From NCBI RefSeq assembly GCF_040548815.1, contig NZ_JBEPSM010000003.1, positions 186,001 to 250,000 on the forward strand: 64,000 nucleotides of DNA, written 5' to 3'. Below the pieces are notes generated by a model that was given only the letters and a program-made list of their open reading frames with translations, was not told where the DNA came from and ran no database searches. The stretch comes from Kaistia defluvii (GTDB taxonomy: Bacteria > Pseudomonadota > Alphaproteobacteria > Rhizobiales > Kaistiaceae). This document shows positions 27,300-36,608 of this stretch, one piece after another (the stretch's first letter is position 1; each line of letters starts with the position of its first letter). The position numbers and the translations under genes were made by a program.

Positions 27300-27548
27300 C
27301 TAGTGCAGGCTCACCGCTTCGAGGTCGTTTTCATGCGCGTTCATGACGACGGCGTCGCGGCTGTCGGAAATCATCAGCGGCGTGCCGCGTGCGTCGAGCA
27401 GGGCCCAGAACTTCTGGCCGGCTGCGAGTTCAGGCGCATCGGGAAACAGGTCGCGGATATTCTCGGACTGGACCGCCTTCACATAGGCGATCTGGCCGTT
27501 GCCGAGACCCGCAAGGCTCTCGGGCGAAATGGCAGTACGTGCAGACAT
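27300..27548 (-). CDS. DUF1150 family protein
   Basis: An 82-residue protein with the family core GNGQIAYVKAVQSE and FWALLDARGTPLMISDSRDAVV. Function unknown. The ATG at 27548 has GAGGAG 8 nt upstream. It lies 39 nt after hsp20 on the same strand, a pairing conserved in Hyphomicrobiales, so it is probably co-induced by heat. Confidence 0.88.
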   Translation of the reverse strand: MSARTAISPESLAGLGNGQIAYVKAVQSENIRDLFPDAPELAAGQKFWALLDARGTPLMISDSRDAVVMNAHENDLEAVSLH

Positions 27549-27587
27549 AATATGTCTCCTCATTGAGAGCGAGAAGGACCGGCGACC

Positions 27588-28016
27588 TCAGTCGCGAACG
27601 CCGATCTCGATCTTGCGCACCACCCGCTCCGGCGTGGGCCGGGCAAGATCGATGGCAAGCAGTCCATCTTTCAACTCCGCCGAGATGATCTCGATCCCGT
27701 CGGCCAGCACGAAGGTCTTCTGGAACTGTCGTGCCGCGATGCCGCGGTGAAGGTAGATACGCTCCCGGTCGTCGGTTTGGCGTCCGCGGATGACGAGTTG
27801 ATTTTCTTCCACGGTGACCTCGAGCGCCTCGCGGCAGAAGCCGGCGACCGCCAGCGTGATCCGCAGGCACTCGTCGCGCGCACCGCTTTTGGTGATCCGC
27901 TCGATATTATAAGGCGGATATCCGTCGCCCGACGCTTTCGCGACCCGATCGAGAACCCGTTCGATCTCGTCGAATCCCAGAAGCAACGGACTGGAGAACG
28001 CAGAAACGCGCGACAT
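27588..28016 (-). CDS. Small heat-shock protein Hsp20
   Basis: A 142-residue alpha-crystallin-type chaperone, IbpA-like. It starts MSRVSAFSSPLLLGFDEIERVLDR. The crystallin domain runs from YNIERI to ELKDGLLAIDLARP, with the conserved A-x-x-x-x-G-L-type ending KDGLLAIDL. It binds unfolding proteins without ATP. An RpoH-type promoter and a structured leader upstream indicate heat control. ATG 28016 has AAAGGA 8 nt upstream. Confidence 0.94.
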   Translation of the reverse strand: MSRVSAFSSPLLLGFDEIERVLDRVAKASGDGYPPYNIERITKSGARDECLRITLAVAGFCREALEVTVEENQLVIRGRQTDDRERIYLHRGIAARQFQKTFVLADGIEIISAELKDGLLAIDLARPTPERVVRKIEIGVRD

Positions 28017-28018
28017 CC

Positions 28019-28046
28019 ACAAAGTCCTTTCACTAAGCGACCTTGT
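28019..28046 (-). promoter_or_regulatory. Candidate RNA thermometer masking the hsp20 ribosome site
   Basis: In the mRNA, ACAAGGUC (28039-28046) can pair with GACUUUGU (28019-28026) over 8 bp including one G-U. The 3' strand contains part of the AAAGGAC ribosome site and ends just before the AUG. Upstream in the same leader are two more small hairpins (CGGGAA-GG-TTCCCG and CCTC-GTA-GAGG). Rhizobial hsp20 genes often carry ROSE thermometers; this leader has the same layout, not the exact ROSE consensus. Confidence 0.45.
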
Positions 28047-28094
28047 AACCGGACCCTCTACGAGGCATCCGACGGGAACCTTCCCGTGGTCCCA

Positions 28095-28123
28095 ATATGG
28101 TTGTGCCGACCCGACGCTTCAAG
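28095..28123 (-). promoter_or_regulatory. RpoH (sigma32) promoter of hsp20
   Basis: On the minus strand CTTGAA (28118-28123), a 17-nt spacer and CCATAT (28095-28100) match the alphaproteobacterial heat-shock consensus. The start point would be near 28088, giving a leader of about 70 nt before hsp20. Confidence 0.75.
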
Positions 28124-28142
28124 AACGTCGGCAACCGATCCT

Positions 28143-29189
28143 TCAGGGTCCCGTTGCCGCAGGCAAAAGCTCGGGTTTCTCCCACATTCCCGACCGTTCC
28201 GAGCGGAAGAGGGCGTCCAGAACGGCCATGTTGGCCAGGGCGTCGTCGAGCCCGTAGGGCCACGGCCCCGTGCCGCGCACCGCGCGAGAAAACGCTTCCG
28301 CCTGCAGGGCATACTGGTCGACGGGCGGGAAGGTGATGGTCTCGACCGGCTGGCCGGGGCCATGCAGGTCGAGGAGGATCTTCGACTTCTCGTCGGTCGG
28401 CGCCGAGAACGGCGTCTCCATCTCGATCCGACCCTCGCTGCCGACGATGCCGACGCGCTGATAGCGGAAGGCCTGGGTCGAGAGCGTCGCCGAAAACTGC
28501 CGCCCGGCGCCGAAATCAGCGAGGATCGACGTGGTGCGGTCGGTGTGCATCGCCGGGTCGCGGTCGATCAGCGCCATGACGCGCAGCGGCTCGGCGCCGA
28601 AGATCAGCCGGGCCGAGGCGATGGCGTAGCAGCCAATGTCCAGAATGGCGCCGCCGCCCGTCTCGGGCCGGTTGCGGATGTTGGCCGGGTCGACATTCAG
28701 GAAGGCGAAGAAGGTCTGCACGGCGCGGACCTTGCCGATCCGACCTGCCGCGAGGAGCTTCTGCACCTCCTGCCACTGCGGGTGGTGGCGGATCATGAAG
28801 GCCTCGCCGATCAGGATGCCGGCCGGCACGGCCTTCAGCCGCAGCGCGTCGGCGAGATCGAGGCCGATCGGCTTTTCGCACAGGACATGCTTGCCCTTCG
28901 CGGCGGCGGCGAGCGTCGTCTCGACATGCAGATGGTTGGGCAGCGCATTGTAGATCGCGTCGATCTCGGGATCGTCGATCAGTTCCTGATACGAGCCATA
29001 GGCCTTGGGAATATCGAAGGCGGCGGCGAAGTTCTGGGCATTGTCGAGGCTGCGCGACGCGACGGCGGTGACGCGCGTCGACGGGCTCTTCAGCATGGCC
29101 GGCACGACCCGCTGGCGGGCGATGCGGGCGGTGCTCAGAATGCCCCAGCGCACCGGGTCGGTGGCGGGCTCGCCTGGCGGGTTGGGCAT
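28143..29189 (-). CDS. Gfo/Idh/MocA family oxidoreductase
   Basis: A 348-residue NAD(P)-dependent sugar/polyol dehydrogenase. The Rossmann start is WGILSTARIARQRVVPAM, the conserved dihydrodiol-dehydrogenase-like motif is GKHVLCEKPIGL, and GGAILDIGCYAI carries the substrate-region residues. The family acts on sugars, inositols or trans-dihydrodiols; the substrate is not predictable here. Confidence 0.9.
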   Translation of the reverse strand: MPNPPGEPATDPVRWGILSTARIARQRVVPAMLKSPSTRVTAVASRSLDNAQNFAAAFDIPKAYGSYQELIDDPEIDAIYNALPNHLHVETTLAAAAKGKHVLCEKPIGLDLADALRLKAVPAGILIGEAFMIRHHPQWQEVQKLLAAGRIGKVRAVQTFFAFLNVDPANIRNRPETGGGAILDIGCYAIASARLIFGAEPLRVMALIDRDPAMHTDRTTSILADFGAGRQFSATLSTQAFRYQRVGIVGSEGRIEMETPFSAPTDEKSKILLDLHGPGQPVETITFPPVDQYALQAEAFSRAVRGTGPWPYGLDDALANMAVLDALFRSERSGMWEKPELLPAATGP

Positions 29190-29320
29190 GGTCGGCGTTC
29201 CTTCGTCTGCGCGGCTTCGGGGCGCTGCACCCGCGTCGCTGTGACCTGCGTCATTGCAGAAGTCGACATGCTTCGCTAGGAAAACGCAAACGCTTCCGAA
29301 ATCTGAGGATTTTTTCTGTC

Positions 29321-29935
29321 ATGACGATCCGCCTGCATCGCGGCGATCTGCCCGATCTCTCGAATTATGGCGCATCGGTCGCGATCGATACCGAGACTTT
29401 GGGGCTCAATCCGCATCGCGACCGGCTCTGCGTCGTGCAGCTGTCGCCCGGCGACGGCTCGGCCGATGTCGTGCAGATCGCGCAGGGCCAGCGCGAAGCG
29501 CCGAACCTGGTCAAGCTGCTGACCGATCCCGGCGTCACCAAGATCTTCCATTTTGCCCGCTTCGACGTGGCCGTGCTCGGCCATGCCTTCGGCATCACGG
29601 TCAATCCGATCTATTGCACCAAGATCGCCTCGCGCCTGACCCGGACCTATACCGACCGGCACGGCCTGAAGGATCTGGTCAAGGAGCTGCTCGACGTCGA
29701 TCTGTCGAAGCAGCAGCAGAGTTCCGACTGGGCGGCGGAGAAGCTGACGGAGGCGCAGCTTGCCTATGCCGCCTCCGATGTCTTGTATCTGCATGGCCTG
29801 AAGGCCCGGCTCGACGAGCGTCTGGCGCGCGAGAACAGGACGGAGCTGGCCGAGGCCTGCTTCCGCTTCCTGCCGACCCGCGCGGCGCTCGACCTTGCAG
29901 GCTGGCCGGAACAGGATATCTTCGCGCATTCCTGA
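29321..29935 (+). CDS. rnd: Ribonuclease D-like 3'-5' exonuclease
   Basis: A 204-residue DEDDy exonuclease: Exo I VAIDTETLG, Exo II FHFARFDVAVL, Exo III YAASDVLYLH. It is a minimal form lacking the C-terminal HRDC domains of E. coli RNase D, which is common in alphaproteobacteria. It probably trims stable RNA 3' ends. Confidence 0.92.
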   Translation: MTIRLHRGDLPDLSNYGASVAIDTETLGLNPHRDRLCVVQLSPGDGSADVVQIAQGQREAPNLVKLLTDPGVTKIFHFARFDVAVLGHAFGITVNPIYCTKIASRLTRTYTDRHGLKDLVKELLDVDLSKQQQSSDWAAEKLTEAQLAYAASDVLYLHGLKARLDERLARENRTELAEACFRFLPTRAALDLAGWPEQDIFAHS

Positions 29936-30037
29936 ACGTAGGGCGACGTTGCGTCGCGCCTTGGTTTGCGCCGTCGGATATCCATATGGTGTCGCAGGCT
30001 CGCTGCGGCGGGGAAGCGATGAAAGAGCGGAGAGTGC

Positions 30038-30751
30038 ATGAGCGCGTCGACTGACCCGACCTGGTCAGCAGGAGGCCCTGGCCGATATGTGGACGCCCGC
30101 CCGGGCGTCGACACGCGCTATCGCGCGGCCATGCGCCACAGCCGCTTCGTGCGCATCCTCAAGATCGCCCTGCCCACCGTCAGCGTCCTGGTCGCCGGCG
30201 CCTTCTTCGCCTTCACCTATTTCGTGCCGAGCCTGCCGGAAGGCGTCTCGTTCGGCTCGATCGACGTGACCAACAATGCCGTGGTGATGGAAAACCCGCA
30301 TGTCTCGGGCTTCACCAACAATGGCCGCGCCTATGAGCTGAAGGCCGACCGGGCCGAGCAGTCGCTGAAGGACACCAAGGTCGTCACGCTGCAGAAGATT
30401 GGCGCCACGATCGGCATGGACGACACCGGTGGCACGGCCAAGGTCATTGCGACGACCGGCACCTATTATGCCGACAAGCAGCGCCTGTACCTCGACAAGG
30501 CGATCACGCTGTCGACCTCGACCGGCATCGCCGGCACGCTGCAGAACGCCGACATCGACATGAAGGCCGGCACCATGCGCTCCGACCAGCCGATCGACTT
30601 CACCGCCCAGGGAAGCCGCATCCAGGCCAACAGCGTCGAAGTGCAGGATCGCGGCAAGCGCGTTCTGTTCAGAAATGGGGTAAAGGTGACATACTCTGCC
30701 CCTGCCGACTCGCCTTCCCCGCAGCCCGCCGCACCTTCGGTGATCGAATGA
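30038..30751 (+). CDS. lptC: LPS export protein LptC
   Basis: A 237-residue inner-membrane-anchored periplasmic protein: one membrane helix (ILKIALPTVSVLVAGAFFAFTYF, residues about 40-62), then the LptC beta-jellyroll with NPHVSGFTNNGRAYELKADRA. It receives LPS from LptBFG and passes it to LptA. It overlaps lptA by 4 nt (ATGA). Confidence 0.93.
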   Translation: MSASTDPTWSAGGPGRYVDARPGVDTRYRAAMRHSRFVRILKIALPTVSVLVAGAFFAFTYFVPSLPEGVSFGSIDVTNNAVVMENPHVSGFTNNGRAYELKADRAEQSLKDTKVVTLQKIGATIGMDDTGGTAKVIATTGTYYADKQRLYLDKAITLSTSTGIAGTLQNADIDMKAGTMRSDQPIDFTAQGSRIQANSVEVQDRGKRVLFRNGVKVTYSAPADSPSPQPAAPSVIE

Positions 30752-31410
30752 CAAGATTGTCCCACCGCCTCGTCTTTGCACTCGCCTTCCTGCCGTTGGC
30801 GCTTGGCGCTGTCGAAGCGCGGGCGCAGTCCTCCGCCGATCTGTTCAAGGGCTTCCAGACCGGCCAGAAAGGTCCGGTCAATGTCGAGGCGGATTCGCTC
30901 GACGTGGTGGAAAAGGATGGGCAGCGGATCTCGACCTTCACCGGCAACGTCACCGTCACGCGCGGCGACAGCGTGCTGAAGGCGGGCAAGATCTCGATCT
31001 TCTCGGCCGGCTCGAAAACCGCGCCCAAGGCTGCTGATGCCAAAGCCGCGGATGCGAATCCGGCGGACGCCAAGGCGACGGACGCCAAGCCGGCCGCCGC
31101 CAACAAGGAAGCCTCGCAGCTCGAAGGCAACCTTCCGGGCGCCGGCAGCTTCACCCGCATCGAGGCGAGCGGCAAGGTCTACGTCAATTCCGGCGCCCAG
31201 ACCGCGACCGGCGACACCGCCGTCGTCGACATGGTCGGCAAGCTCGTCACCCTTTCGGGCAATGTCGTGCTGAGCCAGGGCCCCAACGTCATCACCGGCA
31301 ACAAGCTGACCTGGGACATGACGACCGGCCGCGCCCGCGTCGACCAGAAGCCGGGCGCCCGCATTCGCGGCATCTTCACGCCGGGTTCGGCGCCGGGCAA
31401 GACGCCCTAG
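30748..31410 (+). CDS. lptA: LPS transport periplasmic protein LptA
   Basis: A 220-residue exported protein (signal peptide cleaved after GAVEARA) with the OstA/LptA jellyroll beginning PVNVEADSLDVVEKDGQRISTF. Between the strands (residues about 92-128) is a low-complexity Ala/Lys/Asp insert with repeated DAK-AAD units, which is not part of the core fold. It bridges LPS across the periplasm. Confidence 0.93.
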   Translation: MTRLSHRLVFALAFLPLALGAVEARAQSSADLFKGFQTGQKGPVNVEADSLDVVEKDGQRISTFTGNVTVTRGDSVLKAGKISIFSAGSKTAPKAADAKAADANPADAKATDAKPAAANKEASQLEGNLPGAGSFTRIEASGKVYVNSGAQTATGDTAVVDMVGKLVTLSGNVVLSQGPNVITGNKLTWDMTTGRARVDQKPGARIRGIFTPGSAPGKTP

Positions 31411-31497
31411 GCGCCGCAGAGCGCCGGCGGGCGGCCGCGTCGCGGCGGCCCGAGGCGAGGCGTCGGAGGACGCCGCGGTCCCACAGGGATCGTCCCG

Positions 31498-32373
31498 ATG
31501 ACAACAGCAGCCGGCAGCGCCGGGGCATCGAACGGAGCGCCGGACATTTTTTCGAGCCTATTCAAGCGCCGGGGACCGGCAACGGCCGATCTTGCCGCCA
31601 TGCGCGCCGCCGAGCCGCAAGTCACCCGCTATGCGCAGGACGCTGGCGGTCCCGGCTGGCTCGTCGCCCATGGCATCGGCAAGAGCTATCGCCGCCGCCG
31701 CGTCGTCCATTCGGCCAGCCTCGCCGTGGCGCGGGGCGAGGCGGTCGGCCTGCTCGGCCCCAATGGCGCCGGCAAGACGACGATCTTCTACATGATCACC
31801 GGCCTGGTACAGGCCGATCACGGCCGCATCGAGCTGGACGGCAACGACGTCACCAACCTGCCCATGTATCGCCGCGCGCGCCTCGGCATCGGCTATCTGC
31901 CGCAGGAAACCTCGATCTTTCGCGGCATGACGGTCGAGCAGAACATCAAGGCCGTGCTGGAAGTGGTCGAGCCTGACCGCCACAAGCGCGAGGAGGAGCT
32001 CGATTCGCTGCTCGCCGAGTTCCACATCAGCCATCTGCGCAAGTCGCCGGCCATCGCGCTGTCCGGCGGTGAGCGCCGGCGTTGCGAAATCGCGCGCGCG
32101 CTGGCCAGCCGCCCGGCTTTCATGCTGCTCGACGAGCCCTTTGCGGGCATCGATCCGATTGCGGTCGGCGACATTCAGACGCTGGTCCGCCACCTGACCC
32201 AGCGCGGCATCGGTGTGCTGATCACCGACCATAATGTGCGCGAAACGCTCGGTTTGATCGATCGCGCCTACATTATCCACGCCGGCGAGGTGCTGATGGA
32301 AGGCCGGCCGGAGGATATCGTCGCCAGCCCGGACGTGCGACGGCTCTATCTCGGAGAGCAGTTTACGCTTTGA
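31498..32373 (+). CDS. lptB: LPS export ABC transporter ATPase LptB
   Basis: A 291-residue ABC ATPase: Walker A GPNGAGKTT, Q-loop LPQETSIFRGM, signature LSGGERRRCEIARAL, Walker B FMLLDEPFAGID and the H-loop in TDHNVRETL. It has an unusual N-terminal extension of about 50 residues. It powers LPS extraction with LptFG, which are not in this window. It precedes rpoN, the usual order. Confidence 0.96.
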   Translation: MTTAAGSAGASNGAPDIFSSLFKRRGPATADLAAMRAAEPQVTRYAQDAGGPGWLVAHGIGKSYRRRRVVHSASLAVARGEAVGLLGPNGAGKTTIFYMITGLVQADHGRIELDGNDVTNLPMYRRARLGIGYLPQETSIFRGMTVEQNIKAVLEVVEPDRHKREEELDSLLAEFHISHLRKSPAIALSGGERRRCEIARALASRPAFMLLDEPFAGIDPIAVGDIQTLVRHLTQRGIGVLITDHNVRETLGLIDRAYIIHAGEVLMEGRPEDIVASPDVRRLYLGEQFTL

Positions 32374-32492
32374 AGCCGGCGCGGCTTGCGATACCAAAGG
32401 GTGAACCAAGCAAGTCTTGGGCCACCGGGCCGGAAGGTCCGCGGCCATAAGGCAAAAAGCCTTGGACCACATCCGGGATTCGCTGCCGAAGA

Positions 32493-34040
32493 ATGGCTCT
32501 TTCACAAAAACTCCTGCTTCGGCAGAGCCAGTCCCTGGTGATGACACCGCAGCTGATGCAGGCCATCAAGCTGCTCCAGCTTTCCAATCTCGACCTCGTC
32601 GCCTATGTCGATGCCGAACTCGAGCGCAATCCGCTGCTCGAGCGCGACGAGCGGGACGACAGCGCCGGCATCGCGCTTCCCGCCGAGAGCGCTTCGGACG
32701 CCGCCGAGGATCGCGACGTCGCGGGCGATGTCGCCGACGAGCGGCCGGATTGGCTGGAGACCCGGCTGGAGGTCTCGCCCGACGCGATCGCCGAGCGGCT
32801 CGATACCGACCTCGCCAATGTCTTTCCCGATGACCATGGCGCCCCGGCGGGCGAGGGCGCCGCGATGCCGGCCGCCGACCCCTGGGCGACGCCGTCCGAC
32901 CGCCATTCGGTCAGCAGCGACGACTACAACCTCGAAGCCTTCGTCGCCGAGGAGAAGTCGCTGGCCGGCGCGCTGGGCGACCAGCTCGGCCTCGCCGTCA
33001 CCGACCCGACGCTGCGGCTGATCGGCCAGGCGCTGATCGACGAGGTCGACGAGGCCGGCTACATGCGCGGCAGCCTGGATGCCGTCGCGACGCGGCTGGG
33101 CGCGCCGCTGGCGCTGGTCGAGCGGGTGCTGGCCATCCTGCAGACTTTTGAGCCGACGGGCGTCTGCGCGCGGGATCTGGCCGATTGCCTGGCCATCCAG
33201 CTGCGCGAGCGCGGCCGCTACGACCCCGCCATGGCGATCCTGCTCGCCCATCTCGATCTCGTCGCCCGGCGCGATCATGCGGGCTTGAAGCGGCTTTGCG
33301 GCGTCGACGACGAGGACTTGGCCGAGATGCTGCGCGAATTGCGCGCCCTCAACCCCAAGCCCGGCAGCGCCTTCGGTTCGGCGCCGATCCATCCCGTCGT
33401 GCCGGACGTGGTCGTGCGCGCCGCGCCGGATGGCAGCTGGCGCATCGAGCTCAATACCGACACGCTGCCGCGCGTGCTGGTCAACCAGAGCTACTACGCC
33501 AATGTCGCGCGCCATTCGAAGGGCGAGGACCGCACCTATCTGAGCGAATGCCTGCAGACCGCCAATTGGCTGGTGAAGAGCCTGGACCAGCGGGCCAAGA
33601 CGATCCTGAAGGTGGCGACCGAGATCGTGCGCCAGCAGGACGCCTTCCTGGCCCAGGGCGTCGCGCATCTGCGTCCGCTCAACCTGAAGACGGTCGCCGA
33701 GGCGATCGCCATGCACGAATCGACCGTCTCGCGCGTCACCTCGAACAAGTACATGGCGACGCCGCGCGGCGTGTTTGAACTGAAATATTTCTTCACCGCC
33801 TCGATCGCTTCGTCGGAGGGCGGCGAGGCGCATTCGGCCGAGGCCGTGCGCCACCGCATCAAGGCGCTGATCGACGGCGAGACACCGGATGATGTTCTTT
33901 CCGACGATACGCTCGTCAAGATGCTGCGTGATTCCGGCATCGACATTGCGCGGCGCACCGTCGCCAAGTACCGCGAAGCGTTGCGGATTCCCTCGTCGGT
34001 ACAGCGCCGCCGCGAAAAGCAAGCCCTTCTGGCGACTTAA
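32493..34040 (+). CDS. rpoN: RNA polymerase sigma-54 factor
   Basis: A 515-residue sigma54. The N-terminal Gln/Leu-rich activator region is LSQKLLLRQSQSLVMTPQLM, an acidic region II follows, then the core-binding domain (LGDQLGLAV...), the HTH (KTVAEAIAMHESTVSRVTSNK) and the C-terminal RpoN box ARRTVAKYRE. It directs nitrogen-related and other enhancer-dependent genes. It lies between lptB and hpf, a conserved arrangement. Confidence 0.97.
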   Translation: MALSQKLLLRQSQSLVMTPQLMQAIKLLQLSNLDLVAYVDAELERNPLLERDERDDSAGIALPAESASDAAEDRDVAGDVADERPDWLETRLEVSPDAIAERLDTDLANVFPDDHGAPAGEGAAMPAADPWATPSDRHSVSSDDYNLEAFVAEEKSLAGALGDQLGLAVTDPTLRLIGQALIDEVDEAGYMRGSLDAVATRLGAPLALVERVLAILQTFEPTGVCARDLADCLAIQLRERGRYDPAMAILLAHLDLVARRDHAGLKRLCGVDDEDLAEMLRELRALNPKPGSAFGSAPIHPVVPDVVVRAAPDGSWRIELNTDTLPRVLVNQSYYANVARHSKGEDRTYLSECLQTANWLVKSLDQRAKTILKVATEIVRQQDAFLAQGVAHLRPLNLKTVAEAIAMHESTVSRVTSNKYMATPRGVFELKYFFTASIASSEGGEAHSAEAVRHRIKALIDGETPDDVLSDDTLVKMLRDSGIDIARRTVAKYREALRIPSSVQRRREKQALLAT

Positions 34041-34312
34041 AGTTTAGCCGTCTGCCCTTGCCTTGGGACCGTAGAAGGACCAGCTTCAAGACATGGCGGC
34101 TGTTGCTGGGCGGCCTTTCTTGACTTCCCGGCATGCTGTCACTAGAAGGGCGCGGCGCCAACGGCAGCCGAGGCCTCTGAGCCGGGAGGATATCGGCTCG
34201 AAGTCGGCAGGCCTTGGTGACGCCGGAACGCGACGTGCCCGACGGGGCTGCTTCACGCGAATGCGCGAGGGAGCCTCGGTTCGCAACGACGACCAAGGGG
34301 TACGAGAAATCC

Positions 34313-34903
34313 ATGTCTCTGCGCATCTCCGGTAAGAATATCGAAATCAGCGACGCCTACCGCACCCATGTGGAGGGCCGCGTTGGTGACGCGATCGGCA
34401 AGTATTTCGCCGGCGGCTTCTCGGGCCGCGTCGTCTTGGAGCGTGATGGAACCGGCTATCGCGTTGACTGTGCCCTGCATCTCGATAGCGGGGCGGATCT
34501 GCACGCCGAGGGACGTGGGCACGAGATCTACCCGACCTTTGACCAGGCCGCGGAGCGGATCGAAAAGCAGTTGCGGCGCTACAAGCGCAAGCTGAAGGAC
34601 CATCATCCGCGCAATGGCGCGGCGGATATCGACGCCAACTACACCGTTCTGGCGGCGACGCCCGACGAGGACGAGGAACTGGCGGCCGACTACAACCCGA
34701 TGGTCATCGCCGAGGAAACGAAGGCCCTGCGGACCATGTCGGTATCCGGCGCCGTGATGGCGATGGATCTGGCGCAGTCGCAGGTCGTGGTGTTCCGGCA
34801 TGCCGGGCATGGTGGCGTGAACATCGTCTACCGCCGGCGCGACGGCAACATTGGGTGGATCGACCCGGCCCAGGCCGGCAAAGGGGATTCCGTCGTCAGC
34901 TGA
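34313..34903 (+). CDS. hpf: Ribosome hibernation promoting factor (long form)
   Basis: A 196-residue long HPF. Residues 1-100 form the ribosome-binding domain (MSLRISGKNIEISDAYRTHVEGR), and residues about 135-196 are the dimerisation domain (VVFRHAGHGGVNIVYRRRDGNIGWIDP). Long HPF drives 100S ribosome formation in stationary phase. The ATG at 34313 is the conserved start; the frame is open from 34214. Confidence 0.95.
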   Translation: MSLRISGKNIEISDAYRTHVEGRVGDAIGKYFAGGFSGRVVLERDGTGYRVDCALHLDSGADLHAEGRGHEIYPTFDQAAERIEKQLRRYKRKLKDHHPRNGAADIDANYTVLAATPDEDEELAADYNPMVIAEETKALRTMSVSGAVMAMDLAQSQVVVFRHAGHGGVNIVYRRRDGNIGWIDPAQAGKGDSVVS

Positions 34904-34926
34904 TTCCGCGTAAACTCGGGATGGAT

Positions 34927-34955
34927 TTTCGGCGCGCTCGGGGAGTGCGCCGAAA
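34927..34955 (+). terminator. Hairpin between hpf and ptsN
   Basis: A 9-bp perfect stem TTTCGGCGC / GCGCCGAAA with an 11-nt loop. There is no T-run on the plus strand, so it may stabilise or weakly terminate the hpf transcript. Confidence 0.4.
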
Positions 34956-35000
34956 CGACGGGTCTTGAAGGTTTGAACCGAGGCATTTTTGAACCAAGTC

Positions 35001-35477
35001 ATGGACCTCAGTGATCTCATCAGCCAGGACGCCATCGTCCCGGCCCTGAAAGCCAATGGCAAAAAGCAGGCTCTTCAGGAACTGGCCGAAAAGGCTGCGA
35101 AACTGACCGGTCTCGACGAACGGCAGATCTTCGACACCCTGCTGCAGCGCGAGCGCCTCGGCTCGACCGGCGTCGGCAACGGCATCGCGATCCCGCATGG
35201 CAAGCTGCCGCAGCTGACGCGGATCTATGGCGTGTTCGCCCGCCTTCCCAAGCCGATCGATTTCGAATCGCTCGACGACCAGCCGGTCGACCTGATCTTC
35301 CTGTTGCTGGCGCCGGAAAATGCCGGCGCCGACCATCTGAAGGCGCTCGCCCGCATCGCGCGCCTCCTGCGCGAGCCTGGCCTCGCCAACAAGCTGCGCG
35401 CCTCCAGCGACCAGTCGGCGCTGTTTGCCGTGCTGACCGAGAGCGCCGCTGCGGCGCCCGTCAGCGCCTCGAGCTGA
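35001..35477 (+). CDS. ptsN: Nitrogen PTS EIIA protein PtsN
   Basis: A 158-residue EIIA-Ntr. The phospho-acceptor is His66 in GNGIAIPHGKLP, with the flanking motif RERLGSTGVG. It receives phosphate from NPr and regulates potassium and nitrogen responses. Two starts compete: ATG 35001, which matches relatives, and in-frame TTG 34989, which has GAGG 5 nt upstream. The rpoN-hpf-ptsN order is conserved. Confidence 0.95.
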   Translation: MDLSDLISQDAIVPALKANGKKQALQELAEKAAKLTGLDERQIFDTLLQRERLGSTGVGNGIAIPHGKLPQLTRIYGVFARLPKPIDFESLDDQPVDLIFLLLAPENAGADHLKALARIARLLREPGLANKLRASSDQSALFAVLTESAAAAPVSASS

Positions 35478-35578
35478 CCTTCGGCGCGATTGCGCCGCGC
35501 CATGGCTGACGAAACCACAAAACTCAGGCTAGACTGGCTCCGGGCAGGGACATCGGGTTCATGCACGGGGCCTTTTCC

Positions 35579-36136
35579 ATGAAGATCGCGCATCCTCTCG
35601 TCCTCCTGCTGGCGCTGCTGTTTTCGGGCGCCGGGCTTGGCGCCGCCCAGGCCGGGCCGACGCTGGAAGAGGCGTTTCGCGGCGAGGCGACGGGCGTCGG
35701 CCGCTTCAAGAGCCAGCTCGCCGGGGTCGATCGCGGCTTCGTCGTCACCACCAAGGGGCGCGGCGCCGGCGGCAAGTTCGTGCTCGACCAGGTCTTTCGC
35801 TTCGACAATGGCGCGCTCGACCGCCGCACCTGGCATTTCCGCAAGACCGGTCCCAATACCTATGTCGGCACGCGCGACGATGTCGTCGGCACGGCCAAGG
35901 TCGTGGTGGGCGAGGACGCCATCCGCATGTCCTACGACCTGATCACGCGCGGCAAGAACGGCAGCAAGTTGCAGCTGCATTTCGAGGACACGATCCGCCG
36001 CACCGGCCGCGACAGCATCGTCAACAAGGGCGTGATCTCGATGCTCGGCATGACGGTGGGCTCGGTCGACGTCGCCTTCCAGCGCCAGAAGAGCCTGCGC
36101 AAGCGCGGCCGCGCCGAAGAGCTGGCCCGGCAGTAG
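35579..36136 (+). CDS. DUF3833-like secreted/lipid-associated protein
   Basis: A 185-residue protein with a clear signal peptide (hydrophobic LVLLLALLFSGAGLG, cleavage near AQA). It is a beta-rich domain containing FVLDQVFRFDNGALDRRTWHF and a C-terminal SVDVAFQRQKSL, matching DUF3833. Function unknown. An ATG at 35561 is the alternative start. Confidence 0.78.
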   Translation: MKIAHPLVLLLALLFSGAGLGAAQAGPTLEEAFRGEATGVGRFKSQLAGVDRGFVVTTKGRGAGGKFVLDQVFRFDNGALDRRTWHFRKTGPNTYVGTRDDVVGTAKVVVGEDAIRMSYDLITRGKNGSKLQLHFEDTIRRTGRDSIVNKGVISMLGMTVGSVDVAFQRQKSLRKRGRAEELARQ

Positions 36137-36150
36137 CCCTGCCGACTTTC

Positions 36151-36597
36151 CTAGGCCAGCGCCATGAGACCGGCGCGCAGAAGATCTGCCACGCCCTCGC
36201 CGAGCGGCGCTTCGACCTCGGCATGCGTCTGCTGCCAGATCGGCAAGGCTGCGGCCAGCACGGCCCGGCCGGCGTCCGTCAGCGCCAGGCGGCGGCTGCG
36301 GCGGTCTTCCGGGTCGACGGCGGTGCTCAGGAAGCCCTGCCGCTCCAGCGGCTTCAGATTGGCGGTCAGCGTCGTCCGGTCCATGGCGAGCAGCGCCGCC
36401 ACGGCGCCGATCGAGGGTGGCTGCGGCCGGTTCAGCGACATCAGCAGCGAGAACTGGCCGCTCGTCAGGCCGACGGGCCGCAGCGCCTCGTCGAAGCGAC
36501 GCGCCAGGGCGCGGGCGGCGCGCTGGGCGGCCAGGCACAGGCAATGATCGCGGACATGCAGCGTGGTCGAGAAGGGCACGGGGCCGGCGTTTGACAT
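36151..36597 (-). CDS. MarR family transcriptional regulator
   Basis: A 148-residue winged-helix protein. The recognition region is SIGAVAALLAMDRTTLTANLKPLERQGFL with the wing VDPEDRRSRRLALTDAG. It is divergent from the doubled DUF1428 gene, and two palindromes lie between them (36609-36640). It probably represses itself and that neighbour; the ligand is unknown. Confidence 0.92.
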   Translation of the reverse strand: MSNAGPVPFSTTLHVRDHCLCLAAQRAARALARRFDEALRPVGLTSGQFSLLMSLNRPQPPSIGAVAALLAMDRTTLTANLKPLERQGFLSTAVDPEDRRSRRLALTDAGRAVLAAALPIWQQTHAEVEAPLGEGVADLLRAGLMALA

Positions 36598-36608
36598 GCC
36601 CTTCTTAT

